A stretch of 64,000 nucleotides of DNA from Apiospora phragmitis (taxonomy: Eukaryota > Ascomycota > Sordariomycetes > Amphisphaeriales > Apiosporaceae). The notes below the pieces were generated by a model. It worked only from the letters and a program-made list of their open reading frames with translations. It had not been told where the DNA came from and searched no databases. The DNA lies in NCBI GenBank assembly GCA_038363925.1, contig JAQQWL010000011.1, positions 4,588,001-4,652,000 on the forward strand, in the 5' to 3' direction. Positions 34,157-47,566 of this stretch are shown piece by piece. The first letter of the stretch is position 1. Each line of letters begins with the position of its first letter. Made by a program: the position numbers and the translations under genes.

Positions 34157-34180
34157 GGGGGGGGGGGGGGGGGGGGGGGG
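34157..34180 (+). repeat. Poly-G tract of 24
   Basis: Twenty-four consecutive G, 39 bp after the stop of the small Lys/His-rich gene, so inside its likely 3' untranslated region. The exact length cannot be trusted. Confidence 0.85.
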
Positions 34181-37100
34181 CAACGCGGTGTCTAGCCATG
34201 GGGGCTGACGGCGTGACCAAGCCTTGGTTTTTCTGGCAACACAGGTTGGATATGGATTTCGGCGTTTCCTCCCACGTGCTTAAGAATTATGTTCTGAAGT
34301 ACCCGGGATGTGGGCGTTTCGCAAAAGTTGTACTTTTATCCCAAGGTTTCTCTGTTATCTAGCTGGCTAGAACTTATCTACTGCAGCACCACTCTCTTTG
34401 ATACTTCGTGTCGGGGTAGAAACTCCGTGGTGTTGCTTAGAATTATCTATACACACCCTGGATCAGAAAAGACGCGGTGGACAGTCTGATTTTCACAATG
34501 AGATTCTGAAATGCTGGTCGAAAGTTGATAGCGGATAGCACACGCAAGCTAGATCAAGCCACCACCGAGGCATACCGAAGTGCCGGCTATCGTAAGGTGC
34601 CCACAGAATAAAGTCCCGAAGTTTGGGGGTTCATAACCCGCCTGTATGTCTCTGATTTCCTAGTAATTCCCAGACCGGCGGGCTGTGTCACCCTTGACAA
34701 ACCGCTCTGAAGGGTGGGACCCAGGTGTCACTGCATCTTCGACGGTTAGTCAACCACGAGATGCTGGGTGCTTGCTGACGAGTCCCCCCCTAAGAACCAA
34801 CATATTTTGGTTACTACCTCGGCTTACAACTAGACCTGCTTATCAGTTTCGGCTTTGGCGCGCAAGCCAGCCAGGTAAGCATAATCTCGTCATTCCCTGA
34901 TTTGTGCTACCTAAGTAGGTATCAGTGAGGCACCTCTACGGAGGGGCATGGTTCCTATAAATAACGTTCAGAATGCAGGTCCGCGACCAAAGAAGCCGGG
35001 GCTTCGAGCGACGTAACCAACCTTTGACCTCAGATCTAAGATGGTGCCACGCTCTCAAGCGGTTCCTGCATGAAATATGATCGTACGTAAGCATGCTCGT
35101 ATATCGGGAACGATGAGCCCCTGGCGTGCTTCAGTACTTGTTCAACCAACTCAGCTGATCGACGAGATAGGTTGTTGGCACCATGGTCTGGATGACATAG
35201 CATGGCTAGAGACCGTGACAACTGCCCAAAGCCTAGGTCTGAACATGCATTAAAACAAGGATTGATTGGTTCACAAAGTGAAGATTCTGTGGAACAGACT
35301 CTCTTGCGCTGAGAGATGACCTTTCTGCCTGTTAACTTGTCACAAGCGTGGGGTGAGAAGGGGACATAGTCAGCCGCTGTAAGACAGCCCAAGCTACACA
35401 GAGTGCCACGGCTTGGTTGCTCGATGACGATTCTCACCTCGTCGTTCACGGCACACCAAATCAGAACTTAGCGGCCGGAGCGTCGACAGGTTGGCAAGGC
35501 TGAATCCCGAGACCAGCGGCAGTCATTCAAGACTTCTCGCGGTTGCACATCGGTGACAGATAGAATATGCTTTTGTCGATGGCAAGCAGCAATCCCGATC
35601 ACGACAGACACTTCCAGCTCTCCTGGGAATAGCCTCGTGCTATCCTATGGAGAGGACCGAGAGCATGTTGATCCTGTCTGCAGAAACACGCTCCACCCAT
35701 CATCACCTTTCGCTTCTTCTCGCCTATCTTCTTTGTATTTCACCCAATTCTTGGGTCGCCATTCGCAAGAGTCCATATGAAACGAGCCTAAAGCTTCCCT
35801 GGCGAGACCGAGATGGAAATAATACCTTGGGATGCGGGTTCGAGTCAATGAATATATCAAATAAGAGATGCCCAAGAGGCCCGACAATGTTTGTAAATGC
35901 ATAGCTCCGTAATCATTTACTGACGACCTCGAGCGGAGGGTCTTCCAGGGAGCTGACAGTTACTCGCCAGCCGTTGAGCTTTTGTGGGGCAGCTGCCGGT
36001 ACCAGGTTGGTCTGGTCTGCCACTAAAAATGGAATGCGAGAATGACTCCATGGCTGGTGCGTGGTGCGTGCTGAGCTGAGGTTATTTCAGGAACGCGACA
36101 GGTGGAATGGTGAGTGGAATTGGGAAAAAGTCTGGGGCGGGCGTCGGCGTGCCTGTCTCCACGGAGCCACCGCCCATAATCCATCATTTAAAATCATCGT
36201 GCATGAACCCTGCCCACTCTGGAGTCTGTCTCTCTAGAGTCTCGTATTGATTTAGAGGGGAGACTGATACGCCCATCGCCAGGCGTGCCTACCGTTCAGT
36301 TCATCTTCAACATCAGATTGATGCCAACCGGCACTGCTCGCACCGGGGGAAAACTACCTACATAAAGGACGGGTGTGTTTTGCATGACGTCAAATCCCCA
36401 AGACACGCGTACTGGAAATGAGGATCAATCTTGCAATTCGTTGATGTTGTTTTGGCTTTCCTTTCCTGGCTGGGCTGGTGGTTTGTGCATGCCCAGTGTT
36501 CATACGTGGACAGCAGGTACCTAGGTACTGTCTGTCAGGTAGGTATCCGTATCCGTACCTGCTGAGAGATCGATACAGTGGAGGGGACGGGCCCGACATG
36601 GTGCAGAACTCACTCGGCCTTGGCAAGTGCACTCTCACATAACAGCAACATCAATATAATGAATGTACACATTCCTGTCTCGCTGAGGTGTTGATGTATT
36701 CAAGTAATAACTGTTGATGAAGTTACATACCTCTAACAGCAACGGACTTGAATTGGATTCGTCCAGTGGGTGTTGAATCTTGACTCTTGACAGCCGCCCG
36801 GGAAGAGCGGACATGGCCTTGATTACATCCTTACTCGGTATGCCACTACTAGCAGTCTAGCTTCAATAAAAAGCATGGGTGGAGGAAAGAACCTTCTTGA
36901 TCCGGCGGCTATTCACCAGTACATGATATTGGACAATTGATGTATGTATATGTAGGTTTGTTATCATCATACATACCATACCATTGATGTAAGCTGACTC
37001 GGCGCAACCATCACCAGCTAATGACAGATAGACGATGTTGCCAAGTCGCACGCAACGCAAATGCCATGTTAACCAGACCCCAAAGATCGATTTATTGAAG

Positions 37101-38098
37101 ACTGACAGGGTCCCTGAGCCCAGAACTGAGCCCTTGACTTGAACCATATCCACAAGTGTCCGATGGCGCAAATCGGGGCTATGCCCAAAGGGGCAAGATA
37201 TGCTACCTCTGCGGTGCTTCTGTGCTAACTTCTGCTGAGCCCAGCCAGGCCGAGTCAGCCTAGAGGAGACGAAGCTGCAGCCATCCATCCCGGCAGGTTC
37301 TCGCTGGCCACCACAGACACAGGGCTCTCCCTTGTCCGAGTCATCAGTCAGCTTGGCTCAGCAATGCCCAGCAAAGCCCAGCTGAGCCATTGCATGGGAA
37401 ACTTCACCCATCCCACGGCTCCCACGGCACTACGGCACCTCTCTTCCAACTCTTACTCTTCCATTTCCCACCCACAATCCTGTGGTGCCCCGGAATTCTA
37501 ACCCATCCATCGAGCCATCATCCTCTTCTTTCGACTTAATTTATCCTTTCTACTGTAACCAACAACCCACGCTCGTTAACCTTCTCCTATCGCATCGCAT
37601 TATTGGCCAACTCAAAAACAGCGCCCGGCGGACCGACCCCGTCCCATTTGAAGTCTAGCCGCCTACAAGTACTTACTTACTTTGTAATCCGCACGTTCCC
37701 AGCCCCTGTGGTTACAGGCTAGCCATTCGAGTTTCTTCTTTGCAACCTCGACGCGACATAATATCCATTTCCCGGCATCGCTTATTGATGGTATCAAATC
37801 GGCCCTCACTCTTCTGGACCCTGGCCCTTCTCTCGCCATTTTATCTGTTCGACGAACAATACTACATCTCGAAATAAGAAGTTGCCGGGATAGGCCAATC
37901 CTTTGTTGCGGGCGGTATTGTGACAATCACGCCCCACGAATTCCCCAGTCTGTCCGACAGCGGTCGCCAACCCTCCAAAGCGCTTCTATCAAATCGCTTC
38001 ATCCGCCATCTTTCTTTAATTTTGCCGATCCTTTACCATATTATCATTATATCATTACCTCGAGACGACTCCTCGATAGTCTCGAGTCCGTAATTAAG
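34181..38098. other. Gene-poor intergenic stretch
   Basis: Nearly 4 kb with no gene I can support. The last 600 bp are pyrimidine-rich and probably form the promoter and leader of the gene starting at 38099. Confidence 0.5.
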
Positions 38099-38885
38099 AT
38101 GGGTGAGTCTAAAAACCGCAACACTATCGTCGTCTGGGAAGTGGGCATCAGGTAACTAACTCGGCCCGCAAATCCAGCCCAACCGGCGACCACGGTGGTA
38201 CCTTTCGCATCTCTGCCATCATGTGCAACACTTTGCGGCCCGCTCTATGATGCCAACGGTGCATGCGTGCCGCCGGCTGCTCCTCAAGCCGACGCAGACA
38301 CCTACGACAAATGCTTCTGCCAAAACGCGAAGCTCCAGCCTTTTTACCAAGGCTCCAGTGGTGTATGTGGCACAGGCGTGTGTGACGCTGATCCCAACGG
38401 TCTGAGCGGTATCCAGAGTTGGTTTACGCAGTTCTGCCAGGGCAAACAAGCAGGCAGCCAGACGACATCCGCAGGTGGCTCAAGCTCGACCTCTGGTAGC
38501 AAGGCGAGCCAACAAGGAGGGGGCGGCAGTTGGTACATCTCCCTTCGTCTAGAGTTGCTCAATGTTGCAATTCACTAACTTGGATAGGATTTCGACACAT
38601 TGGCAATGGGTCATATTTATCGTGGTTGTGGTGTTGGGCATCGCGGGCATCTGGACCGGTGCTTGTATCTGGCGGCGCAAGTACCTGCGCAAGAAGGATC
38701 GAATGTACGAACTCGGCAAGGGCTTACCAAGCTCCGTCGCGGTCGACAGCCACGGCGGTCTTGCCGGACCTGGGGCAAATCACATCAGCGGCCAGCCCGG
38801 CATGTTCATGTCGAGTGGCGCGCAAGGCTACAGTGAAAAGCCCAAGAAGGAGAGAAAGAAGTGGAATGTCACTCAACGGACGTAA
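38099..38885 (+). CDS. Eight-cysteine extracellular domain, one-pass membrane protein
   Basis: Exons 38099-38102, 38178-38532 and 38588-38885 give 218 residues; the first exon contributes only the start codon and one base. There is no cleavable signal peptide (MAQPATTVVPFASLPSCATL). Eight cysteines fall in SCATLC, GAC, KCFC, VCGTGVC and QFC within residues 17-90, resembling but not matching the CFEM pattern. A Ser/Gly-rich stalk follows, then one hydrophobic helix (WVIFIVVVVLGIAGIWTGAC) and a basic cytosolic side (IWRRKYLRKKDR) with a Lys-rich tail (KPKKERKKWN). Topology is therefore probably N-out, C-in. Similar fungal proteins are annotated only as integral membrane proteins. Function unknown; a cell-surface sensor or wall-associated role is inference. 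Confidence 0.72.
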
Positions 38886-40044
38886 TGAGCGCTCTCCCGA
38901 TGCCCACGTCTCAGCGATAACCCTCGTCCGGGAACGAAGCACACCTCATCACCATCAACCCGGATTCTGCCGTCTACCAGAAGTACATTATGTAGAATTA
39001 CGACTTCACCAGCTATACCCGCGACACAGACCTGCTAAGTCGATTGGAGACTTTCCATTTTCGCGAAAGCTCTCTGTGTTCCATTATATCAAACCACACA
39101 AGGCCGACGCACCGGGCGTTTTTATTGGGCACATGGTAGTGGCCCCAACTCGACTTCAATCAAGGTGGTGTACTCTGGGTTTTCGCCCTTTTCTTGTTTA
39201 TATGGGAGTTTCGAGTCTTGGCTATGGGAAAATGGTTTTTTTGCTTGGAGGAGCACGACTGTGCCTTTTTCCTGGGTGGTTCAGCTGGTTTGGGGGACCT
39301 TTCACTTGTATGAATTCGGGTATGATGCTATCCCTGCCAGGCTTGTCTCTTAGGAGCAAATGACCACGCGTTGGTAGCACATTCCATGCATACAAATTCA
39401 TCACGGACCGAAGTCGACATCGTTCATGAGGTCACGGTCCGACAGGTTGGGAGCACGGGTCGAGTCGAGACTAATTTTGTATAAACCACTGTTCACGATA
39501 GGATATAAAATCAAGGCCTTCCAGTCGTACTGCCCGATACGTGTAGCCTGCCTATCTGAGATGCTTGGCCCCGCCGGAACAAACGGAACGAAACATAGTT
39601 GACGCTATGCCGCCGTAAACTCTTATGCGGGCAAGATAGTGGTACGATCCGAGCCGTGGCTACGGAAATCCCGGGGGAGCTATTTGGCCGATTTGCCATG
39701 ACCGATGGTGGAAACATCAGAGAGCTGTCAAAGAAAAGTAAGTTATTACGGATTTGTTAACTTGAAACCTTGCAGGCAGGGACCGAAGTCGGGGCTATGG
39801 CCAATTTCGAGAAACAAAGTAGAAAGTCCTGTCCGTCTCAGAGAATATCAACATCAGGTCATCAAAAACATCCACGCGGATCAGATCCCAAGTACTGCAA
39901 ATGATGCTAGCATAGCTTCTAGAATTCAATATTCACTATTCTGAGGAATGCTGTCTATCCTCAGGGTTGTGGGTGGGCTTTGAATGCATAAGTATATATA
40001 TCATTAAGTAGGTACGGGAGAATTCACTTTTCTTTACCAGGACT
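38886..40044. other. Intergenic stretch
   Basis: Holds the 3' side of the eight-cysteine protein gene and the 3' side of the debranching-enzyme gene. No further gene seen. Confidence 0.5.
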
Positions 40045-40083
40045 TTCTTCTTCTTCTTCTTCTTCTTCTTCTTCTTCTTCTTC
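40045..40083 (+). repeat. TTC microsatellite, 13 units
   Basis: Thirteen uninterrupted TTC units, read as GAA on the strand of the debranching-enzyme gene. They lie 33 bp beyond its stop codon, so probably in its 3' untranslated region. Confidence 0.9.
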
Positions 40084-40115
40084 TCCTCATCTATTGACCT
40101 TTCACCTCCTCCCTC

Positions 40116-43100
40116 TTAAGCAGTCTCGGCAGCGGTGTACTCAGCAGCATCCATATAGAGGTCGATCAGACAACCGGCACTCCAAGCCTGGGTAGGACTA
40201 GAGTCGCCGCAGTACTCGCCGTTCTTCTGAGTCAGCTCTTGGAGACCGGCCCAGGGGCTTGTCTGGATCATCTCCTTGCAGCCCTGCAGGCGGCGGGTGA
40301 CTTGCTGGAAAGCCTCGACCCGGCCCTCTTTGCTGTCCTTGCGACGGATCAAGTCAAACTTGAGAAGAGCACGGAGGAAGAAACCCGTGGGCCAGAGCCA
40401 CTCGGGGCCCTGGTGGTAATTCCGACCCTTGGAAGTGGCAAAGTCGTCGCTGTCTTCGCTGTTGATGTAGTACGGGCGGTAGTTCAAATCCGCCGGGTCT
40501 AGAGTCGCCATTCCCGTCGGGCCGCGGAGGGCCTTGTCAGCCATGATGAGAGCGCTCATCGCGTGGTTCGGGTCAAACAGCTCTGGCGCAACGGTCATGG
40601 CAATGGCGAAGTTAGGCCGCAGTTGGTAATCTTCGTACTCCTTGCCGGAGCGGTACAGATCCTTGTAGATTCCCCGACGGTTCACAACGCTCGAGTTGAC
40701 GGCATAGTTGCTATCGTCGGAAGCATCCTTGGGGACATAATAACTGTACTCAAATTTGGACTTGAGCAGATCGGCCCATTCAGCATATGTTATCTCAGCA
40801 CCGTCGGACTTCTTGACACCACTGTACTTGAACTTGCCCTCCGAGTTGATCTTGGCGAGCCACTTCAAGGTGCTGTACAGAAGACCGGTGATCTCAATGG
40901 CGGCACCATCTCTTGGCGTGCCAGGTACGCCCTTAGAGCCGGCACGCTCGCTCTCGCCCATTTTATCCATCCACGTACCACAGTTGTGTTGGTTGCCACC
41001 AAAGATGATGCCGTTGGACCAGTCGACGTTAATCTCAATGTTGAAACCCTCATCTCGCATCTGCGAGTCGATGCTGGGCCCGGCGTTGGCTTCGCGGAAC
41101 TTCATCCCGGTTGCGTGGCGCTGCATGGCCTCCTGGATGACGTCTTCAATGATGCTCTCCTGTGAGTAGGCGCGCGCATCGTCTGAAGGGAACCATGTGT
41201 CATCGTACGGCAGAATCGGCGCTTGACCTTCCGCTTCAAGAAATCGATTCCGTTGGGTGAAAATCGAGCATAGTCCTGAATGCACTGTAGGAAAAACCAG
41301 ATCGAGTCCCTGCTGTTGTAGCGAGGAAGGTTGCCGCTACTCAGCAGGTTTGGGATCATGCCGTGTTTCAAAACACTGGCAAATGCAAATATGTGCTCAG
41401 CAGCTTCCTCAAAGCGCCCCGTGCCCAAGTACAATCCTCGCAGGGAGATGAATACATCACGTCCCCAGCAACGAGCCCATTCAACAGCGAAATGTGGTAG
41501 GCCGGCAGCGAGAGATGGGACGAGTTTGGACGGCCACAGCGAGCCAGAGTTGACCAAGCCTGTCTGCTGGATGCTCACCATACCAAGGCTCTGCAAGAAC
41601 CACTGTCCGTTTCGTGTGTTCTCGTTCATCAATTCCATGGATCGTCCCCAAGCTGCCTTGTAGGCTGTTTGCATCACAAGGCCGAAGTAACGCGGAAGCA
41701 GGAAGCTGGGGATGCCACGGATCGCATCGAAACGCTCCTTGAGCCATGCTGCTGGCTTTCCGAGTCTTGCAAACTGGGGTTTTTGGCTGGCCCTCTCCAA
41801 TCGCCCGACTGTGTAGTCCAAGACCCATTGGCCGTCGCGTAGATTCTGGCAGAGAGGGTGAGCGAGATTGTTGTCCTTGATGACGTCCTTGAGTATGCTC
41901 CACCATCCTTGCAAGCCCGCATATACGAGCTTACCGTGTCCGGGGATCTCGTAGACACCATCTTTTCCATCACTGCCATCGCGCTCTTCAGCGTCGCACC
42001 GGTAGAGTAAGAAGTTCAGGTCCACCACGTCCAGCTCAGACATGGCTGTAGTTCCTCCGGAAGTGACATAGGTATCCAAACCAGCAGAGTGCTCAGCTGA
42101 TGGGATCCAGGTTTCGAACAAGGCAATAGAACCAGGGGGGAATTTGTCGCGAACAGTAATGATGGTCTCGTCGCTCTTGACTTCCATGCGGATTCCAGGG
42201 ACATCGACGACGCGACTGGGAAGGCCACGAAGGTACTTCTTGTCGTCATTGGCAGCCTTCTTGGCCTCGTCGCTCTGATCAACTTCCAGCATCCAGCTTC
42301 CAAGGTGTCGAGCCTTGGTACCACCCAGGTGAACGGGGTTGAAAGCTCCGTTTCCATTGCCATAGCCGGGGTATGCCGTGTGGGCAATGAGGAAGTAGCC
42401 CTTTCGAAATTGAGGGTGAACTCTGTGCACCGTGATATATTGATCCTCGTGGTGGATGTGAGTTTCATCGTAACCATCCATACCCATCAGAGTGTGGATT
42501 TGGTTCAGCAATTTCTTGACTCCAGCAATACCACCAGTGCCCCCTCCGACCTTCACTTCCTTGTCTGATGACTCCGATGTGTATTGCCGTGTCTCGTTGA
42601 CTAGGTCTACCAGCTTCGGATATATCTCATCATAACCCATCACACTGCCTGATGCGCTCGAGCACATGCAGACCAGGGCTGCGTTGGGTAGAGTATCCCG
42701 GGCGTCTCGCTTCTGAGCCGGTACCTCATTGTCGTGCGTGCAGTCCATGAAGAGGGCTTGAACTGGGGACGGCTTGATGCGTCTGATAACTTCTCGAGTC
42801 GGGTCCATACCACTTGTATCTGGACTCATGGGTGGACTGCCAGGATTCTGCGAGCCGCCCTTCGTTATTTCATCCACTTCGAAACTTCCAATCGGACGGC
42901 CACCGTGGCGGTGAACAAGCCTGCTCATCTCGCCAGTGCTCCAAGATTGCATTGCTTCTCTAATCAGAGCGCTGATACCTAATCTTTTGACGAACAGGTA
43001 GTCCATCTCCTCACTGCCAGTGAATAGCTCTGCCACGACGTATAAATTAGGCCTGACTCGGCGTGCTTCGTCAAGAATGTGTTCCGCGACATGGATGGGC

Positions 43101-44818
43101 GTGGAGTGGCAGTTGTCAATGCGGAAACCCGCGAAATACTTCGCCATCATACGGGCATACTTTGTCATGAATTCCCAGAGCCAAGGGCTGTCTTGAGGCC
43201 CATTGCCATAGCGAAGCTTGACACAGTCGCCCCAAACGATCACTTCACGACGAAGGTAGACACGAGACTGGGGGCCAGCGTTGTCCACAAGGGCATTTCC
43301 GGCCCATACCCAGCCGTTGTTGGCCAGAACGAGGTCTTTCTTGTTGTGCTTTGCCGTGATGTCGTTCTGCGGCAATCTTGTGAAATATGTCTCGATGAGC
43401 GGGTTCTCGTCGGTGACTGCTCCCACTTTGGGTCCATGGTCATCAATGCGCATATATTTGGTACGGTTGAACACTTGGTCAAGTATTTCAGCCAGTTCTT
43501 TGTCGTATTCCTCGTAGAATGGCACATTCACGGCATCGAGTATATCCGCCAACCTGGAGCGAATGGTTGCTTCATCCGCTTCACCTCGATACTTCCCAAA
43601 TAGAACAGTGACTATAGCCGCCGCCGATTTGGGGTCGACTCGTCTCCTGAATCTCTCGCCAAGCCGGTCGTTACCGAGCAACCCGTTCTGGATGAGGTAC
43701 GCTGCTTGATCTTTCAAGCTCGCTTCCTTCAGGTTTTCGACATTGCCGGAGGTCTGGCCAACGGCCCAAGACTCGATTGCGGCGTCCACGTCACGGTCCA
43801 CATCTATCGCATAGTATTCCCAGAGGCGAATTTCCGCAATGACATGCTTCTTGACGCCTTCCATGACTTTTACGAGGTCATCCACAGATGCAAATTCCTT
43901 TGGATATCCGAGCTCCTCCAATTTGGAACCAAACTCGAGGAGCTTCGTATCAAGGAGATAAGCAGACTCAAGCCACGGCGCAGTGGTAAGATTGTAGCCG
44001 GCCTCAGGATGCTCCATCAGCCACTGGCTGTTGTGAGCAGTGTGGTTGAGGACGATATCTGTCAGACTTAGAAGCGAATGGTTCTTCTCCAAGCTGCTGA
44101 TCATCTTCTGCACATCCTCCTCCCCATTTGGGGAAGCAGTCGGGGTCCCAGTCAAGCTGATCGTAGAGGCTGTACGGAGAGTTGGACTTCCCGCGCACTT
44201 GTAGCGGGGTGAAATGTATCATGTTATAACCCCTGGTGCTGATTCCACGAAGATGCCTCTCCCAGTCCGTGGGGTATTTGCCCATGAACTTGCTTATAAC
44301 GGAGAATATGGAGAGGGCGGGTAGCGGCAAGGGCCTGCCCTCAAGTGACAGTCGAGGTGCGACATCGATGTAGTACAGAGGCGTCTGCTTCTTCTCGGTC
44401 TTGGTCAACTTGTCGGAACCCCAGATCCTCGGACAAGTCGGGCAGTTCCGCATATGTCACGTAGAAGGCAAATGCACCGGCATCGTGGATGGGGATGGAG
44501 ATCTCGATGGTTCGATTGAAATCGGGAACAAGCCTGCAAAGGTCAGTTTCTCTAGTCTGCAGCTCATCAGAGGCCAGAGTCTACCTACTTGAATTCCCTG
44601 AAGGCATCCCTGTGAAACTCCGAGCCATGCTCCGGTATGTTGACCCACAGGCTTCCTTGTCGGCATATCGACGAGGTTCCTTCAATGGTAAAGCGCACTG
44701 TGATGGGCTCACTGGATCGTGTGGCCAGGTATATGTATTCACCGGGGACATCGGGGGCGCCATTGTCCTTGAGAGGCAGGAGGTAGACCTCATTCGAGGT
44801 TACGGTCCGAGGGATCAT
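40116..44818 (-). CDS. GDB1: Glycogen debranching enzyme (4-alpha-glucanotransferase/amylo-1,6-glucosidase)
   Basis: Exon 1 is 44818-44589, the intron is 55 nt, and exon 2 runs to 40116; about 1,540 codons, as in other fungal enzymes. The start is MIPRTVTSNEVYLLPLKDNG. The glucanotransferase part has the alpha-amylase-like motifs LTDIVLNHTA, GFRIDNCHSTP (catalytic Asp) and YVVAELFTGSE (acid/base Glu). The C-terminal glucosidase part has CWGRDVFISLRG, KFREANAGPSIDSQ and GPEWLWPTGFFLRA. The enzyme removes branch stubs during cytosolic glycogen breakdown. Three single-base slips interrupt it: extra bases near 44419 and 44131, and a missing base near 41215. The roughly 3-kb segment between the second and third is fully open. 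Sequence error is the likely cause. A TTC microsatellite follows the stop. Confidence 0.9.
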
Positions 44819-47560
44819 ATTGGCTGGTATATGCTCTTTACACCAGCTCTTGCTCCAGGTAGACTTAGTGGACCATCAATGGTGCAACACAGGCCGTGCA
44901 GGTAAGTGCGGAATACGTGATCTTGCTAGGCTGGCGGTATTCCACCTAGTGATATAGGCGAGATGAAAGAGACTAGGCCCGAGGTTGTATGCTCAATTAG
45001 AGCAGAAGCCGTAGTTTGTTAGAGCTGATTGCCCATTGAACAGAGGGCAAGATACTTGAGGAGAGTGATGGGAAAGGAGGAAGGGGGAGAGTGAGAGCTA
45101 CAGGAAGACGTTGTGGGATCTCTCCGAGAGCAGAGGGCGGGATTGGAATCGTTCTATGTAAAGTCTGGGAATAGGCTAGACTGATTACCTGAGGTACACA
45201 TGCATGTATATAGCTAGCTATCTGACGAGATCCCCCCCCCCATCCCGTCCAACAGCAAGGTGCGTATGCAGCCAAGCAAGTGGGAAGCAACAGGCGAGCA
45301 CGACGGAGAACGGTTTCTAGCCAGGAGCGCTAGTGAGAAAAGTGAGCGAAGGGGGGCAGTAGCAAAAGAAGAATAAATAATCGTCCGACGGCTGGAGCTA
45401 GCTGGCATGCAATGGCAACGTGGTTGCAGTTTGCCCTCCTCCAAACACTTCCAATGCTATCATTGACTGATATGTCCCACTCTCCCACTCTCTCGTGTAC
45501 GGTCTCCTCCTCCCCCTCTTCCCAATGATACATAGGTGGCTTGGTGCTCGCAAACTCCTCCAGAGCTCCACGCGGGGCAGTCTGGAGTCGAGTTTCAGCG
45601 CCCCATGTCAAATGTCAAATTTGGGGGAACAACTGAGGTCCCGCCATAGTGACGTCACGGATCGTAACTTGCGCATGCAGATTCTCACAGCTTGCCAGTC
45701 GGGTCACCATCATGGCTAGGTACATATATGTACCAACTAGCACCTTCCCAGCTTACATGGACGGACTAAACAGATAACCTACATAGCACCCGGCACTATT
45801 TGATGACAAGCTCCGGGACTTATGGCCCATTGGTGTTCCTGAATATCAATGCCAGGAAAACTTGGTTTGGTGCCTGGCCCAATTGAAAGAAGCACATGGC
45901 GCCACGAAGTTTAGCTATATGCGGCGGAAACAGCTTCCGGCGATGACCGCCCTTTTCGCACCCATACTTTCATTTAAAGCAGGTGTATGTTTTTCTGTAG
46001 AAACAGCGGAAATCTCCTCCTTCACCTCATCAAGCAACCAGGCCTGTTACTCGAAGCGAGTTCATCTTAGTCCCGAAGGATACGCAGGGGCAGACGGGGA
46101 GCCCACTATGGTGCAAATGCGCTGTGCTGGCTGTCCAAGCTGTATGCTATAGGTAGCTTGTTGCACATCGCGATCACGATCGTCGGCTTTTTGGGGAGCA
46201 GGGAACATCCTCCGAACAGGTCGGGTGTGGAGTTGCGTCGGAAATCCACAACGGATAGACCCCACTGGTAGTGTACACCCAACAGTTATTGCATCGCAGG
46301 TAACATGGGCAACGGGCTTGTTTGGCCGTAGATGGACGGGGATATCGCGCTTTGGCGGGTTCTAGACCTCTCACTACTCGTATCCTCGTAAAGAGGAAAA
46401 GGAAAAGAGAAAGAAAAAATGGGTAGCACGCTATTCAAAATCTTCCAACACCTCAAGGTATGTCGAGATTGCAAACTAGGGCTTCAAGCATAGTACCATC
46501 AACGAAGATCCTGTGTATAGAAACCCGACTCGGCCCGGTTCTACATATTGAGGGTGTTAGAGTATTAGACACACAGACGACATCAGCCATGCAATTCTTT
46601 CTACCTCGTGGGATACCTTAGGTAGTCATGGGCGCTCCAGACGTTCACCCGCTGGGCCCCACCATCTCCATAGCATCATCCATCACCACTTTTACTGATC
46701 TCTCCAACGCCGCACTCACCGCCAGCTTGGAACTCGGCGGGCTTTCGCGGAGGCGTCTCAATATCCCCAGAGCGTAGTATCCAATCGAGAGCGAACCCGA
46801 GCCCGCTCACTTCGCCAACGCTCAGTCCATGTGTTATCGGAGAGCCATTTTGGATTCAATGCACGGTAAGGTCCCACGTTCCCCGAGAAGCGTGAGACCG
46901 GGACACGATCCCTCTTTAGTAGTGTCGCGCTTGGAAGACGTGCATCGTGATTTGTGCGGCGGACCAAGCCCTCGTCGATGGGGTGTGCTCTGTTTAGCTC
47001 GCTCACAGGCCGTATCGGAGCCCCTGGGTCCTGGAACCAGCGGAGTCTTTATAAGCCGGGACAAGGGGAACGCTACCAACAATGGCACGATGATGCTTCC
47101 TAATCAATCCCAGGCAAGCTCAATGACTATGTTGGAAAATGGGCAGGCGGGGAGTTGTTTGCAATTTGCTTGGTTGAAGTGGTTACAAGACCATCTCCCC
47201 GTAAAGCATATTTTGCACGCCATCGACGCATCCGAACCACCCCTGTGGTGAATTGAGTATTTGATTAAATGTTATTCCCGCACAGCGATGACAATAGCAA
47301 TAGCCCTTATTATATCGACACAGGAAGACAAGGCATCAGTAGTTGATCAGCGTGTGCCACGGTATACGGATGGTGGACAAGACTATGATGGCCCCCTAAG
47401 CTATATCTGGGCTGCGAGAAGGCAATGGGCTTCTTGGTTGTAAAATTTCCCTCTATATCGCCATATATAGATCACTCCCTTTCACTTCTTTGCTTCTTGA
47501 GCCTCCTCTCTGGGTAGAACAGTGCCAGTAGCCCACGACCATCTTCCGCATCACATACAT
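44819..47560. other. Gene-poor region upstream of the debranching enzyme
   Basis: About 2.7 kb without a supportable gene. It holds the debranching-enzyme promoter region and a C10 run at 45232-45241. Confidence 0.5.
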
Positions 47561-47566
47561 ATAATT

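Noticed and set aside
35833..35847. tRNA B-box-like ggttcgagtc
   Set aside because: No matching A box, acceptor stem or anticodon arm could be built around it.
36863..37288. 141-codon minus-strand open frame
   Set aside because: No recognisable motif, and it lies in a region with no other coding signal.
46829..47251. 140-codon plus-strand open frame
   Set aside because: No domain, and frames of similar length exist on the other strand.
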